From contig DHLV01000292.1 of NCBI GenBank assembly GCA_002405445.1, positions 1 to 10,611 of the forward strand: a stretch of 10,611 nucleotides of DNA. Direction: 5' to 3'. The notes beneath the pieces were generated by a model, which ran no database searches, was not told where the DNA came from, and saw only the letters and a program-made list of their open reading frames with translations. The DNA is from Flammeovirgaceae bacterium UBA4659 (GTDB lineage: Bacteria; Bacteroidota; Bacteroidia; Cytophagales; Cyclobacteriaceae). Shown here piece after piece: positions 1 through 6,195 of this stretch (positions within the stretch are counted from its first letter, which is position 1; the number at the start of each line of letters is the position of its first letter). The position numbers and the translations under genes were made by a program.

Positions 1-167
1 TGCATGACAGCAATAAAAACGGTGAGCTAGACACCAATTTGCTCGGCATCCCCAAAGAAGGATTCGGTTTTTCGAACAATGCAATGGGTACATTTGGCCC
101 ACCCACTTTTGAAAAGGCGAAAATTAACCACCAGGCAGGGGTGGTGGTGATCCGGATGAGGTACTGA
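1..167 (+). CDS. DUF2141 family protein, 3' end only
   Basis: The gene enters from the left edge and is read in frame from base 3 to a TGA at 165-167, giving 54 C-terminal residues. They begin HDSNKNGELDTNLLGIPKEG and continue with GFSNN, then FGPP, a FE pair, and a short beta strand ending VVVIRMRY. The order D-x-N-x-N-G-x-L-D-T, GIPxEG(F/Y)GFSNN, FGPPxFE is the usual C-terminal signature of DUF2141 proteins. These are small secreted beta-sandwich proteins (about 140 aa with signal peptide) of unknown function, common in Bacteroidota. The acidic DxNxNGxxD stretch resembles a calcium-binding loop, but that is only a resemblance. The signal peptide and start lie outside the window. The gene converges on the DUF2306 gene, with about 50 bp between their stops and no evident terminator. 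Confidence 0.85.
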   Translation, partial: HDSNKNGELDTNLLGIPKEGFGFSNNAMGTFGPPTFEKAKINHQAGVVVIRMRY

Positions 168-218
168 GCGCTTGCAACCGGGTATGGGCACAATTCTGAA
201 GACGACCGACCTGGCTTC

Positions 219-610
219 TCACTTCAACAACAAATTGTTCAAGTACCTGCCTTCAGTAAAAATCGCAAAAGCTCCGGCAATTATAATGCCCCCAGAATAG
301 AGACGAACCATTGCCCTCTGATGAGTGTTCACATCCCCTCTGCTTGTGGCCAGCCAGGCCGTGGGTACCGACCGCAACGTAAAAAGGCTCAATAAATGAA
401 GGAGGCCAAAGTGATTGAGAATACGAAGTCCGACATACGCAGGGATAAATAATGTCAAAACACCAGTGATGGCCGTTAAAACCATGTACACTTTACCGAC
501 CTGTGTATACAACCCGGTGCTTTTTTTGATGCAAGCAGAAAAGTGCCCATAAGAAAGCATGCAAGCATGATGAGCAAGTAGACAAAAACAACGGGTGACG
601 GAGAATACAT
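219..610 (-). pseudogene. DUF2306 membrane protein, frame interrupted at an A7 run
   Basis: The C-terminal 100 codons read GLYTQVGKVYM, a membrane helix, then HLLSLFTLRSVPTAWLATSRGD, HQRAM, and GGIIIAGAFAIF ending in GRYLNNLLLK. This is the DUF2306 (YozB-like) pattern of a four-helix inner-membrane protein with conserved His and RGD-x-x-x-H. The open frame extends upstream to 740, but before the A run it gives an unconvincing Cys/His-rich sequence. The other frame gives a good N-terminus from an ATG at 610: MYSPSPVVFVYLLIMLACFL, then GTFLLASKK, a proper first helix plus basic loop. The frames meet at seven A (plus-strand T at 521-527). One extra A would join them into a 130-aa protein; as written, translation from 610 stops at 476-478. 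In the upstream frame the run reads TC[A AAA AAA], a canonical -1 slippery heptamer. Options are recent inactivation, phase variation, frameshifting or a homopolymer sequencing error. The family call is firmer than the cause. Confidence 0.7.
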
Positions 611-1069
611 TATTACGAGCAAACCATATGAAGAAGTGACGTACTACAGTTACAACCCTTTTGTTTTCGGCTACTGATGTGAAAAAACGTGCCGGTGAGT
701 ACAACGCCATTCCTTTGGCACGGTTCTGATTTAAACCCATTTAAAGCTAAGTTCGGGTATTGTAACAGTGCAGCCACGTAACACCCCCGCACCAAATGAT
801 TCTTGCTTCCTCCCGTTCGGTGATATGGAGCCATTTGAGCCGCTGCGATGGGTTACCTGCCAGGTTGAGGATATGGATGGCCTGCATGCTGATGGCAGGC
901 TTAACCAGGGTAATCAAAACGCCTACCCGGGTCTGACCGCTGACTTGTAACGTGCTGATTTTCAATCCTCATCTTGACCATCGCAACTGCCCATGCCCGT
1001 GCAGGCATCAATTTCAAAAAAAATATTTTTAAAACTATATAATTCCTATAGAAAATATAGAGTAATATT
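611..1069. other. 459-bp region without a supportable gene
   Basis: This lies between the divergent DUF2306 (-) and PhyH (+) genes. Short open frames exist on both strands (for example 768-950 + and 747-965 -), but none shows a recognisable motif or domain, and the reverse-strand one starts at TTG. Two small perfect hairpins are visible: GCCTGC/GCAGGC at 880-900 and ATGCC/GGCAT at 993-1008. Neither is followed by a T run, so they are not typical terminators. The last 60 bases (about 1015-1069) become very A/T-rich and probably hold the promoter and leader of the dioxygenase gene, although no clear TAnnTTTG element is present. The body could be a decayed gene, but nothing identifies it. Confidence 0.5.
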
Positions 1070-1888
1070 GTGAAACAATTTATGATGATGGACTATATGC
1101 GGTTTCAATTAGGCGACCAACTCACACACGAACAATGCGCTTATTTTGAGGAGTTTGGCTTTATCCATTTTAGTAATTTTATTCGTGCCGAAGCAGTTGA
1201 GATGATGATTCGTGCATCGCAAGAAGTGCAGCACCGCTGGTTGCTCGAACGTGTCGAAAAGGTTAACGGTGTGCCTATCAAATATGGTACCGATTTAGAC
1301 GGCAGCAAGATCGTTCAGCGGTTTGCGTTCATCAATCAACATCATCCTGTGTTGGATGAGCTAGTGAAAGACCCGAGGTTTAAGATTCTGCTCGGATTGG
1401 CGGGGCCCGGTGCGCGCCTGGGTGAGAGCGAGAAAGATGGGATGGTGTTCAACCACTATGTGAATGGCCCCGGCAGCAATTTCACGCAGATGGGGTGGCA
1501 TGTAGACGGGCTGCGCGATGTGTTTTACGGGAGGAGACTAAGCCCCATGCTCAACGTGGGTATTCACCTCAGCAATCTGACACCCGAAAATGGCGGCCTG
1601 CGTGTGATACCAGGCACACACAAGCAAGGTTTGTACAACCTGCTGTTTCGCAAAGTGCACTTCCTGAGCAACCGACCCGATCCACAGGAGGTTGCCATCG
1701 TTCCCAAGGCGGGCGACCTTACCATTCACGATGGTCGACTTTGGCACCGCGTGGCAAAATCGGGTGTGCAAGGGGAGGCCAGTCGCAGGCGGGTGATTTA
1801 CATTCCAATCATTGAGGGCAGGTACGAACCCAAAAACGAGAACAGCCCCACACAATTCTACCAGCGTTTTGCCGGTCTTGTAAAGTAG
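1070..1888 (+). CDS. PhyH-family Fe(II)/2-oxoglutarate dioxygenase
   Basis: A 272-aa protein of the phytanoyl-CoA dioxygenase (PhyH) family. These cytosolic non-haem iron enzymes use O2 and 2-oxoglutarate to hydroxylate an organic substrate. The N-terminal part has the usual 'YFEEFGFIHFSNFI' entry near residues 25-38. The iron ligands are visible as H144-x-D146 in GWHVDGL and the distal H226 in DGRLWHRVAKS; R240 or R241 is the likely 2-oxoglutarate-binding arginine. The double-stranded beta-helix core includes NVGIHLSNLTPENGGLRVIP and PGTHKQG (residues 162-187), typical of the family. All catalytic residues are present, so it should be active. The substrate cannot be told from the sequence. 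The longest frame starts at GTG 1070; ATGs at 1082, 1085, 1088 and 1097 are also possible starts, and all keep the whole domain. It stands alone with about 120 bp before the next gene. Confidence 0.88.
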   Translation: MKQFMMMDYMRFQLGDQLTHEQCAYFEEFGFIHFSNFIRAEAVEMMIRASQEVQHRWLLERVEKVNGVPIKYGTDLDGSKIVQRFAFINQHHPVLDELVKDPRFKILLGLAGPGARLGESEKDGMVFNHYVNGPGSNFTQMGWHVDGLRDVFYGRRLSPMLNVGIHLSNLTPENGGLRVIPGTHKQGLYNLLFRKVHFLSNRPDPQEVAIVPKAGDLTIHDGRLWHRVAKSGVQGEASRRRVIYIPIIEGRYEPKNENSPTQFYQRFAGLVK

Positions 1889-2008
1889 CAAAGGTAACTT
1901 TTTGCCAAATCCGGATGAGTTACACATCAACCTGTCACTTTCCGTTTGTGTCAAATGCGCCACTCATAGCAATCAGAAATAGTGCAAAAGATCAAAAACT
2001 TTCCAAAT

Positions 2009-2449
2009 ATGAAGTTACAACCCGACTGTCCTGTAGATTTTATTGCGATCGATGAAAACAAAGTACGCCTGATTGCACTACAGGTTTTCGTGTTAAGTGC
2101 GCTCATGCTGTCCATTGGTGGGCTCGTACCCGGGTCTGTATTGGTGATCGATTTTTTTCTCCGCTCGTTCCATCTGCAAAAATGGAGTCCTTTGGGCTTG
2201 GTTGCCGGTGGAGTGATCCGGGCATTGCATATCAAAGCCAAGCCGGCTGACCAGGCACCAAAGCGATTTGCAGCCCGCATTGGTTTCGGGTTCTCACTTG
2301 CAGTTGTTTTGGCAGTTGCTCTTGAGGCCACCACCGTTGCCAATGCCACCGCATTAGTGTTGCTCGCATTTTCTTTTTTTGAGTCTGCTTTTGGTTTGTG
2401 CGCGGGGTGTTATGTGTACATGATTGGGAAGACACTTACATCATCTTGA
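2009..2449 (+). CDS. DUF4395 family integral membrane protein
   Basis: A 146-aa membrane protein matching DUF4395 throughout. It begins with CPVDFIAIDENKVRLIAL (C7 onward), followed by helix 1 and a first reentrant region around residues 22-50 with VIDFFLRSF. Then come the W-S-P-L motif (59-62), PKRFAARIG (84-92), two hydrophobic stretches (92-106, 114-129) and the closing C131-A-G-C134-YVY. The N-terminal CP and the C-terminal CxxC are conserved in the family and suggest a thiol-redox or metal role; function is not established. An in-frame GTG at 1982 would add nine residues (MQKIKNFPN). I prefer ATG 2009 because family members start just before the CPV motif. No operon partner is evident, and the tRNA-Asn promoter follows about 80 bp downstream. 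Confidence 0.85.
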   Translation: MKLQPDCPVDFIAIDENKVRLIALQVFVLSALMLSIGGLVPGSVLVIDFFLRSFHLQKWSPLGLVAGGVIRALHIKAKPADQAPKRFAARIGFGFSLAVVLAVALEATTVANATALVLLAFSFFESAFGLCAGCYVYMIGKTLTSS

Positions 2450-2532
2450 TCACGTTTGTGCAATCAAATCGTTAAAAAGGCATTTTACGGTCAATATCGG
2501 GCATATTGTGGCTTCAAAATGTTGTTGCCGAT

Positions 2533-2564
2533 TTTGATTATTGGAATACATTGCAGTAATATTG
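2533..2564 (+). promoter_or_regulatory. Putative promoter of tRNA-Asn
   Basis: TTTG at 2533-2536 and TAATATTG at 2557-2564 are separated by 20 bp. This matches the Bacteroidota sigma-ABfr form TTTG-(19-21)-TAnnTTTG with one mismatch in the -7 box. Transcription would start near 2571, about 13 nt before the mature tRNA. Confidence 0.5.
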
Positions 2565-2583
2565 CACGTTCAAAAACGAGCAT

Positions 2584-2660
2584 TCCTCCTTAGCTCAGCT
2601 GGTTAGAGCATCTGACTGTTAATCAGAGGGTCGATGGTTCAAGTCCATCAGGAGGAGCCA
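2584..2660 (+). tRNA. tRNA-Asn (anticodon GTT)
   Basis: A complete 77-nt cloverleaf with encoded CCA. The acceptor stem pairs TCCTCCT (2584-2590) with AGGAGGA (2650-2656), then discriminator G and CCA (2658-2660). The D arm is GCTC/GAGC around AGCTGGTTA. The anticodon stem TCTGA/TCAGA holds loop CTGTTAA with anticodon GTT at 2618-2620. The T arm is GATGG/CCATC with loop TTCAAGT. All stems pair without mismatch, so this should be a functional tRNA decoding AAC and AAU. Confidence 0.98.
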
Positions 2661-2666
2661 CAACAG

Positions 2667-2693
2667 AAAAGCCATCAGCAATGACGGCTTTTT
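2667..2693 (+). terminator. Rho-independent terminator after tRNA-Asn
   Basis: AAAAGCC (2667-2673) pairs with GGCTTTT, and an inner TCA/TGA is closed by a GCAA tetraloop, with one A/C mismatch between the two segments. The stem runs into TTTTT (2689-2693) seven nucleotides after the tRNA CCA end. The A-rich 5' arm would also let it act in the reverse direction. Confidence 0.75.
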
Positions 2694-2763
2694 CTTTGTC
2701 CACCTCTGTATTAGGGTACTGCATTTTAGGTTGGGGGGTATTAATTGCAAATCCAAAAATCGA

Positions 2764-3183
2764 TTGAAGCAACTTTTCATCAATCTACCGGTGAGCGATT
2801 TAGAGAAATCAGTGCAATTTTATCTTGCATGAGGGTTTACTCTCAACCTATTATTTACAGATGAAGCCCAAAAGTGTTTGGTTTGGTCTGATTCAATTTA
2901 TCTGATGTTGCAGTCACGACATTTTTCAAATTCATATTATCAAAAGCAGACGATTGATGCCAGAAAACATCAGATGCCTTCCTTCACCTTGCCGGTCGGC
3001 AGCATTGAGCAAGTAGATGAAATGATGGCGAATGGATTGGAATTTGGAGGTGCAGAATCTGTACCGATCACAAAGGAAGATTTTATGTATTTAAGAAGTA
3101 TTGAAGATATGGATGGTTATCTTTGGGGAGTGATGTATCTCGATTTGGTCAAATTTCAAGCCATCAAAACATCAAACCATTAA
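2764..3183 (+). pseudogene. VOC (glyoxalase/bleomycin-resistance-like) family gene with in-frame TGA
   Basis: One continuous reading frame gives a VOC-superfamily protein of the Bacteroidota PhnB/glyoxalase-like kind. It begins KQLFINLPVSDLEKSVQFYL, then A-[TGA]-GFTLN at 2830-2832, LFTDEAQKCLVWSDSIYLML, a middle strand MPSFTLPVGSIEQVDEMM, then GGAES, and a C-terminal FMYLRSIEDMDGYLW before the TAA at 3181-3183. Relatives have an intact FY-x-x-LGF at the stop site, so the TGA interrupts the first beta-alpha-beta unit. The expected start is TTG at 2764-2766, in the place of the ATG seen in relatives (M-K-Q-x-F-I-N-L-P). The family's usual W-E-V near the end, whose Glu is a metal-ligand position, reads W-G-V here. 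No frameshift is present. An ATG-led open part does not begin until 2902, well inside the fold. A recently inactivated gene is most likely; a sequencing error at the TGA is the alternative. Confidence 0.78.
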
Positions 3184-3327
3184 TTTCCGGATAGTCGCCA
3201 CTGGTGCATCCTTCGTTTGCAAGGCGGGCAATCATCTGTTTCGGCCGGTGCTTACTCAATTCATAACCAATTGCTGGATGAGTCGAAAATAATTTCACGA
3301 AACCTTCTGCAGATATGTTCCGTTCGT

Positions 3328-3335
3328 TAACTTTG
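3328..3335 (+). promoter_or_regulatory. -7 element of the membrane protein/regulator/creD operon
   Basis: TAACTTTG is an exact match to the Bacteroidota TAnnTTTG -7 box and lies 21 bp before the ATG at 3357. A weak -33 (TCTG at 3306-3309, 18-bp spacer) precedes it. The operator-like palindrome starts 5 bp downstream, about where transcription would begin. Confidence 0.55.
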
Positions 3336-3339
3336 TAAA

Positions 3340-3353
3340 TAAAAGTACTTTTA
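3340..3353 (+). promoter_or_regulatory. Perfect palindrome TAAAAGTACTTTTA, candidate operator
   Basis: A 14-bp perfect dyad centred between 3346 and 3347, sitting between the -7 box and the first ATG of the operon (3357). The core AAAGTACTTTTAA recurs before creD (4316-4328). A dimeric winged-helix protein encoded in the same operon is the natural candidate to bind it, which would make the site autoregulatory. The repetition is seen in the sequence; the binding is inferred. Confidence 0.5.
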
Positions 3354-3356
3354 ATA

Positions 3357-3974
3357 ATGGAACATAATTCTGTACAGCAAGACATCGAATCCATCCGGCA
3401 GTTGATGGAGCGCTCGGTACGATTTGTCTCCCTCAGCGGGCGCTCGGGTATTTTGGCAGGGGTTTACGCGCTCATCGGTGCTGCATTTGCCTACCGGCAG
3501 ATCTATGTTGGCGATGTCGTGCGGTCGGTGGAATATGACAGAGGTCACGTCCCCATCGTAAAAAGCTTATTGGTGATTGCCACGTTGGTGCTTGTAGGAT
3601 CGTTGGCTACGGGGTGGTGGTTTAGCTACCGCAAGTCGAAAAAACTTGGAGTAAAAATGTGGGACCATACCAGCAAGCGATTGCTTCTCAACCTTGCCGT
3701 GCCCCTCTGCGTGGGTGGGTTCTTTACACTGGTGCTGGTGGTTAATGGCTATTACAACCTGGTGGCTGCCTCCCTGTCACTGTTTTACGGTCTTGCCTTG
3801 ATCAATGCAAGCTCAAACCTGTATGATGAAGTGCGATACCTTGGATATTGCGAATTGGCGGTTGGTTTTTTGGCCGCTGTGTTTCCGGGTTTTGGATTAT
3901 ATTTTTGGACTGCCGGTTTTGGGCTCCTGCATATTTTGTATGGAAGTCTCATGTATTCCAAATACGACCGTTAA
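3357..3974 (+). CDS. Conserved six-helix membrane protein, first gene of the creD operon
   Basis: A 205-aa integral membrane protein. A soluble amphipathic N-terminus (residues 1-25, MEHNSVQQDIESIRQLMERS) is followed by about six hydrophobic segments near 29-50, 66-88, 108-130, 132-150, 162-179 and 181-199. Basic loops (YRKSKK at 91-96, SKR at 106-108) suggest cytoplasmic sides. I recognise no catalytic motif or named domain. Proteins of this shape occur upstream of a small winged-helix regulator and creD in other Bacteroidota as I recall, so a conserved partnership is likely, but its function is unknown. ATG 3357 is well placed after the promoter and palindrome. Only 11 bp separate its stop from the regulator's start, which indicates co-transcription. 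It could act as a membrane sensor or partner for the regulator or for CreD; that is inference. Confidence 0.8.
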   Translation: MEHNSVQQDIESIRQLMERSVRFVSLSGRSGILAGVYALIGAAFAYRQIYVGDVVRSVEYDRGHVPIVKSLLVIATLVLVGSLATGWWFSYRKSKKLGVKMWDHTSKRLLLNLAVPLCVGGFFTLVLVVNGYYNLVAASLSLFYGLALINASSNLYDEVRYLGYCELAVGFLAAVFPGFGLYFWTAGFGLLHILYGSLMYSKYDR

Positions 3975-3985
3975 TTTCTTGTGCT

Positions 3986-4288
3986 TTGAAGAACCCGTTC
4001 GAAAATCTGGATAAAATTTTGGAGCACCGCCTGCGACTACAGATTATTTCAGTATTGGCCGCCAATGAATCATACGAGTTTACGGCACTGAAAGAGTTGC
4101 TGGATACAACGGATGGAAATTTAGCTACCCACCTCAAAGCGCTGGAAAAAGAAAAATACATTTCCATCACCAAGTCATTTGTAGCCAGAAAGCCAAACAC
4201 ACGTTACAAGATTTCGGAGCGCGGCCGCGCAGCCTTTAAGAAACACCTGGACGCACTGGAAGAATTGATCAAGAGACAGAAAAAGTAA
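3986..4288 (+). CDS. Small winged-helix transcriptional regulator (TTG start)
   Basis: A 100-aa single-domain winged-helix DNA-binding protein of the Bacteroidota 'transcriptional regulator' type (HTH_34-like, related to MarR/ArsR folds). Segments in order: NPFENLDKILEHRLRLQIIS (helix 1), VLAANESYEFTALKELLD (helix 2), TTDGNLATHLKALEKEKYIS (recognition helix, about 41-60), the beta wing ITKSFVARKPNTRYKIS (61-77), and a C-terminal helix of about 25 residues that may dimerise. The open frame extends upstream to 3848, but that part overlaps the preceding gene in another frame and gives an unlikely sequence. The TTG at 3986 gives M-K-N-P-F, matching the usual short N-terminus and length, so I place the start there. 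It follows the membrane gene by 11 bp and precedes creD by 52 bp, suggesting it controls this operon through the GTACTTTT palindromes. No ligand-binding domain is present. Confidence 0.85.
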   Translation: MKNPFENLDKILEHRLRLQIISVLAANESYEFTALKELLDTTDGNLATHLKALEKEKYISITKSFVARKPNTRYKISERGRAAFKKHLDALEELIKRQKK

Positions 4289-4300
4289 AAAATTTAAATA

Positions 4301-4330
4301 TATACTTTTAAAAACAAAGTACTTTTAAAA
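4301..4330 (+). promoter_or_regulatory. Tandem TACTTTTAAAA boxes before creD, candidate internal operator/promoter
   Basis: TACTTTTAAAA occurs at 4303-4313 and again at 4320-4330, 17 bp apart start to start. The second copy forms the palindrome AAAGTACTTT (4316-4325), shared with the site at 3340-3353. TACTTTTA also differs by one base from the TAnnTTTG -7 box, so the region may combine an internal promoter with a regulator site. It fills the 52-bp gap before the creD ATG (4341). Confidence 0.45.
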
Positions 4331-4340
4331 TAAATAATTT

Positions 4341-5768
4341 ATGGAAACAATTTCAAACCTAAGCGTATTTGAGCGATTCAACATCTGGATCAAGGAATCG
4401 GTGACGATCAAGCTATTTTCAATCGGCTTCTTGTTGTTGATTTTAATGATCCCCAACGCGTGGATTCAGTCACTGATTGCCGAGCGGCAGCAACGGGCTG
4501 AGTCAGTGGTAAACGAAATCTCTGAAAAGTGGTCAGGCGACCAAACGGTGTCCGGCCCGGTGCTGGTAATTCCGTTTTTGAAGCGTGAAAAAATGGACAA
4601 GGGCAAATATGGTATCGACATAAAAGAATGGCGCGAAGCGGCTTTCTTTCTGCCGGAAAAATTGAATGCCCATGCCAAGGTAAAGCCTGAGAAGCTGCAC
4701 CGCGGCATTTTTGATGCGGCCGTATATGATTCTGAAATCAACATGCAGGCAACCTTTGGCAAACCTGATTTTGCCAAATGGAACGTAGCCGGCAAAGACA
4801 TTTTATGGCAAGATGCTAAACTGGTGATGGGCATCAATGACCTGCGCGGCATCACTAAGAATCCTTTGTTTATTGTGGGTGGTGCTGATAAGGTTGCTGA
4901 ACCATCAAGCGAAATCGGGTTGTTTACCGAATATCGCAAGCCTGCCGGTGAAGATGAAGAAGGCGAGTTGGCTCATGCCCGCTACCGCGAGGGTGCCAAT
5001 AAAGTTGAGAATGGAGTTGCCGTTCCGCTGCAATGGAGTGCGGTCGAAGACTTTCAGGGTGATGTGTCTTTAACGTTAGGCTTGAAAGGGAGCACTTTGT
5101 TGTATTTTTTGCCTGTTGGCAAAACTTCACAGGTCAAAATTGAAGGCCTGTGGGCTGATCCCAGTTTCACGGGTAATTTTTCGCCTACTGATCGCACCAT
5201 CACCGATACGAGCTTTAGTGCCACGTGGAATATCCTGCACTACAATCGTCCGTTTTCACAACAATGGGTGGGTGAAGGCGAGCGGTTGGCAGGCTCGGAG
5301 TTTGGTGTAAAGTTGCTCATCCCAGTAGGGCAGTATCAGAAAAGCATGCGCACTGCCAAATATGGAGTGCTGGTGATTTTGCTCACCTTCGTTTCGCTCT
5401 TTTTGGTCGAAATCATTCGCAAGGTGCGCATTCACCCATTTCAATATATTTTGGTGGGTGCGGCTTTGATTATTTATTATTCACTGCTGCTCAGCTTTTC
5501 AGAGCATGTGGGATACGATACCGCCTATTGGATTGCCTCCATTGCCACTGTCATTCTGGTAAGTTTGTATGCCCTTACGTTTTTAGGGCACCGCAGGTTG
5601 ATTGCTGTTTTCAGCGGGCTGCTCACTTTCTTTTATCTGTTTGTTTTCGTTATCATTCAAATGCAGGACTATTCTTTGCTTTTGGGAAGCGTTGGCCTGT
5701 TTATCATCATTGCGTTGGTGATGTATTTTTCTAAGAGTATTAAGTGGTATGGCGAAAGCAAACCGTAA
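4341..5768 (+). CDS. creD: CreD family inner-membrane protein
   Basis: A 475-aa protein matching CreD over its length. A cytoplasmic N-terminus precedes transmembrane helix 1 (about 22-47, with the typical IKLFSIGFLLLILMIP), then a long periplasmic domain (about 48-340) containing DQTVSGPVLVIPF (67-79) and WSAVEDFQGDVSLTL. Five more helices follow near 341-359, 367-388, 393-415, 419-440 and 445-464. HPFQYILVGAALIIYYSLLL, then SFSEH and DYSLLLGSVGLFIIIALVMY are strongly conserved CreD segments. In Enterobacteria creD belongs to the CreBC regulon and affects envelope integrity, beta-lactam and colicin tolerance; the biochemical activity is unknown. No CreBC two-component genes are nearby: here it follows a membrane protein and a small winged-helix regulator, the arrangement typical of Bacteroidota. 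ATG 4341 fits the family start. It ends about 40 bp from a convergent gene with no obvious terminator. Confidence 0.93.
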   Translation: METISNLSVFERFNIWIKESVTIKLFSIGFLLLILMIPNAWIQSLIAERQQRAESVVNEISEKWSGDQTVSGPVLVIPFLKREKMDKGKYGIDIKEWREAAFFLPEKLNAHAKVKPEKLHRGIFDAAVYDSEINMQATFGKPDFAKWNVAGKDILWQDAKLVMGINDLRGITKNPLFIVGGADKVAEPSSEIGLFTEYRKPAGEDEEGELAHARYREGANKVENGVAVPLQWSAVEDFQGDVSLTLGLKGSTLLYFLPVGKTSQVKIEGLWADPSFTGNFSPTDRTITDTSFSATWNILHYNRPFSQQWVGEGERLAGSEFGVKLLIPVGQYQKSMRTAKYGVLVILLTFVSLFLVEIIRKVRIHPFQYILVGAALIIYYSLLLSFSEHVGYDTAYWIASIATVILVSLYALTFLGHRRLIAVFSGLLTFFYLFVFVIIQMQDYSLLLGSVGLFIIIALVMYFSKSIKWYGESKP

Positions 5769-5808
5769 CGATAACAACCGCTAGATGCAACTGGGCACTG
5801 AAGTGTGT

Positions 5809-6195
5809 TTATTTATATCGACTACGAAATCGCTTTGATTTGTTGAAGAAGAGACTTTTGCGCCCACGGTCTTTGAGCTTGGATTGCCCGATGGCGATCA
5901 TGGTGATGCTCGATGCAAGGGCGCCATAGGCGTAGATAACGGCTGGAAGAAACCCATTTAGAAATACAAAAAGCGAAACGGTTGATAGTATCCCCCCTGA
6001 AATCAAAAGTTGAATGCCCTGTTGGTATCGGATTTTTCTAAGGTTTTCACTCATGTTGAGGGCATCAATATCACGAAGAATTTTCTGCGCCTCGCTGGCA
6101 CTGAACCCATTCTTTTTCAAATCATCCTTCATTGTTTGGAAAGAAATACCCTCATCTAACCATTTCGAATATTTCTGAACATCAATATGATTCAT
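5809..6195 (-). CDS. Unknown two-helix membrane protein, coupled to the DUF486 gene
   Basis: A 128-aa protein I cannot assign. The N-terminal 55 residues are soluble and helical (DVQKYSKWLDEGISFQTMKD, then KKNGFSASEAQKIL), resembling small SHOCT/UBA-like helical modules that precede membrane helices. Two hydrophobic segments follow at about 59-79 and 83-103, joined by a very short turn (NGFLP), and the tail is strongly basic (SKLKDRGRKSLFFNKSKRFR). By the positive-inside rule both ends should be cytoplasmic. Its ATG (6195-6193) overlaps the TGA of the upstream DUF486 gene (6194-6192) as ATGA, so translation is probably coupled. A DUF486-linked role is inference only. Confidence 0.7.
   Translation of the reverse strand: MNHIDVQKYSKWLDEGISFQTMKDDLKKNGFSASEAQKILRDIDALNMSENLRKIRYQQGIQLLISGGILSTVSLFVFLNGFLPAVIYAYGALASSITMIAIGQSKLKDRGRKSLFFNKSKRFRSRYK

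Noticed and set aside
611..740. N-terminal extension of the DUF2306 frame to an ATG at 740
   Set aside because: This part and the stretch down to the A run give a Cys/His-rich, non-family sequence. The other frame from ATG 610 gives the expected first helix.
747..965. Overlapping open frames on both strands (747-965 -, 768-950 +)
   Set aside because: Short, mutually antisense, no recognisable motif; the minus one starts with TTG. No evidence of coding.
2830..2832. TGA read as a sense codon (alternative code or selenocysteine)
   Set aside because: TGA is the natural stop of several intact genes here (DUF2141, DUF4395, DUF486, antitoxin), and tryptophan is encoded by TGG throughout. The interrupted sites are not known selenocysteine positions of these families.
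3848..3985. N-terminal extension of the winged-helix regulator
   Set aside because: It overlaps the upstream membrane gene in another frame and is Trp/Phe/Cys-rich. The TTG at 3986 gives the family's normal 100-aa length.
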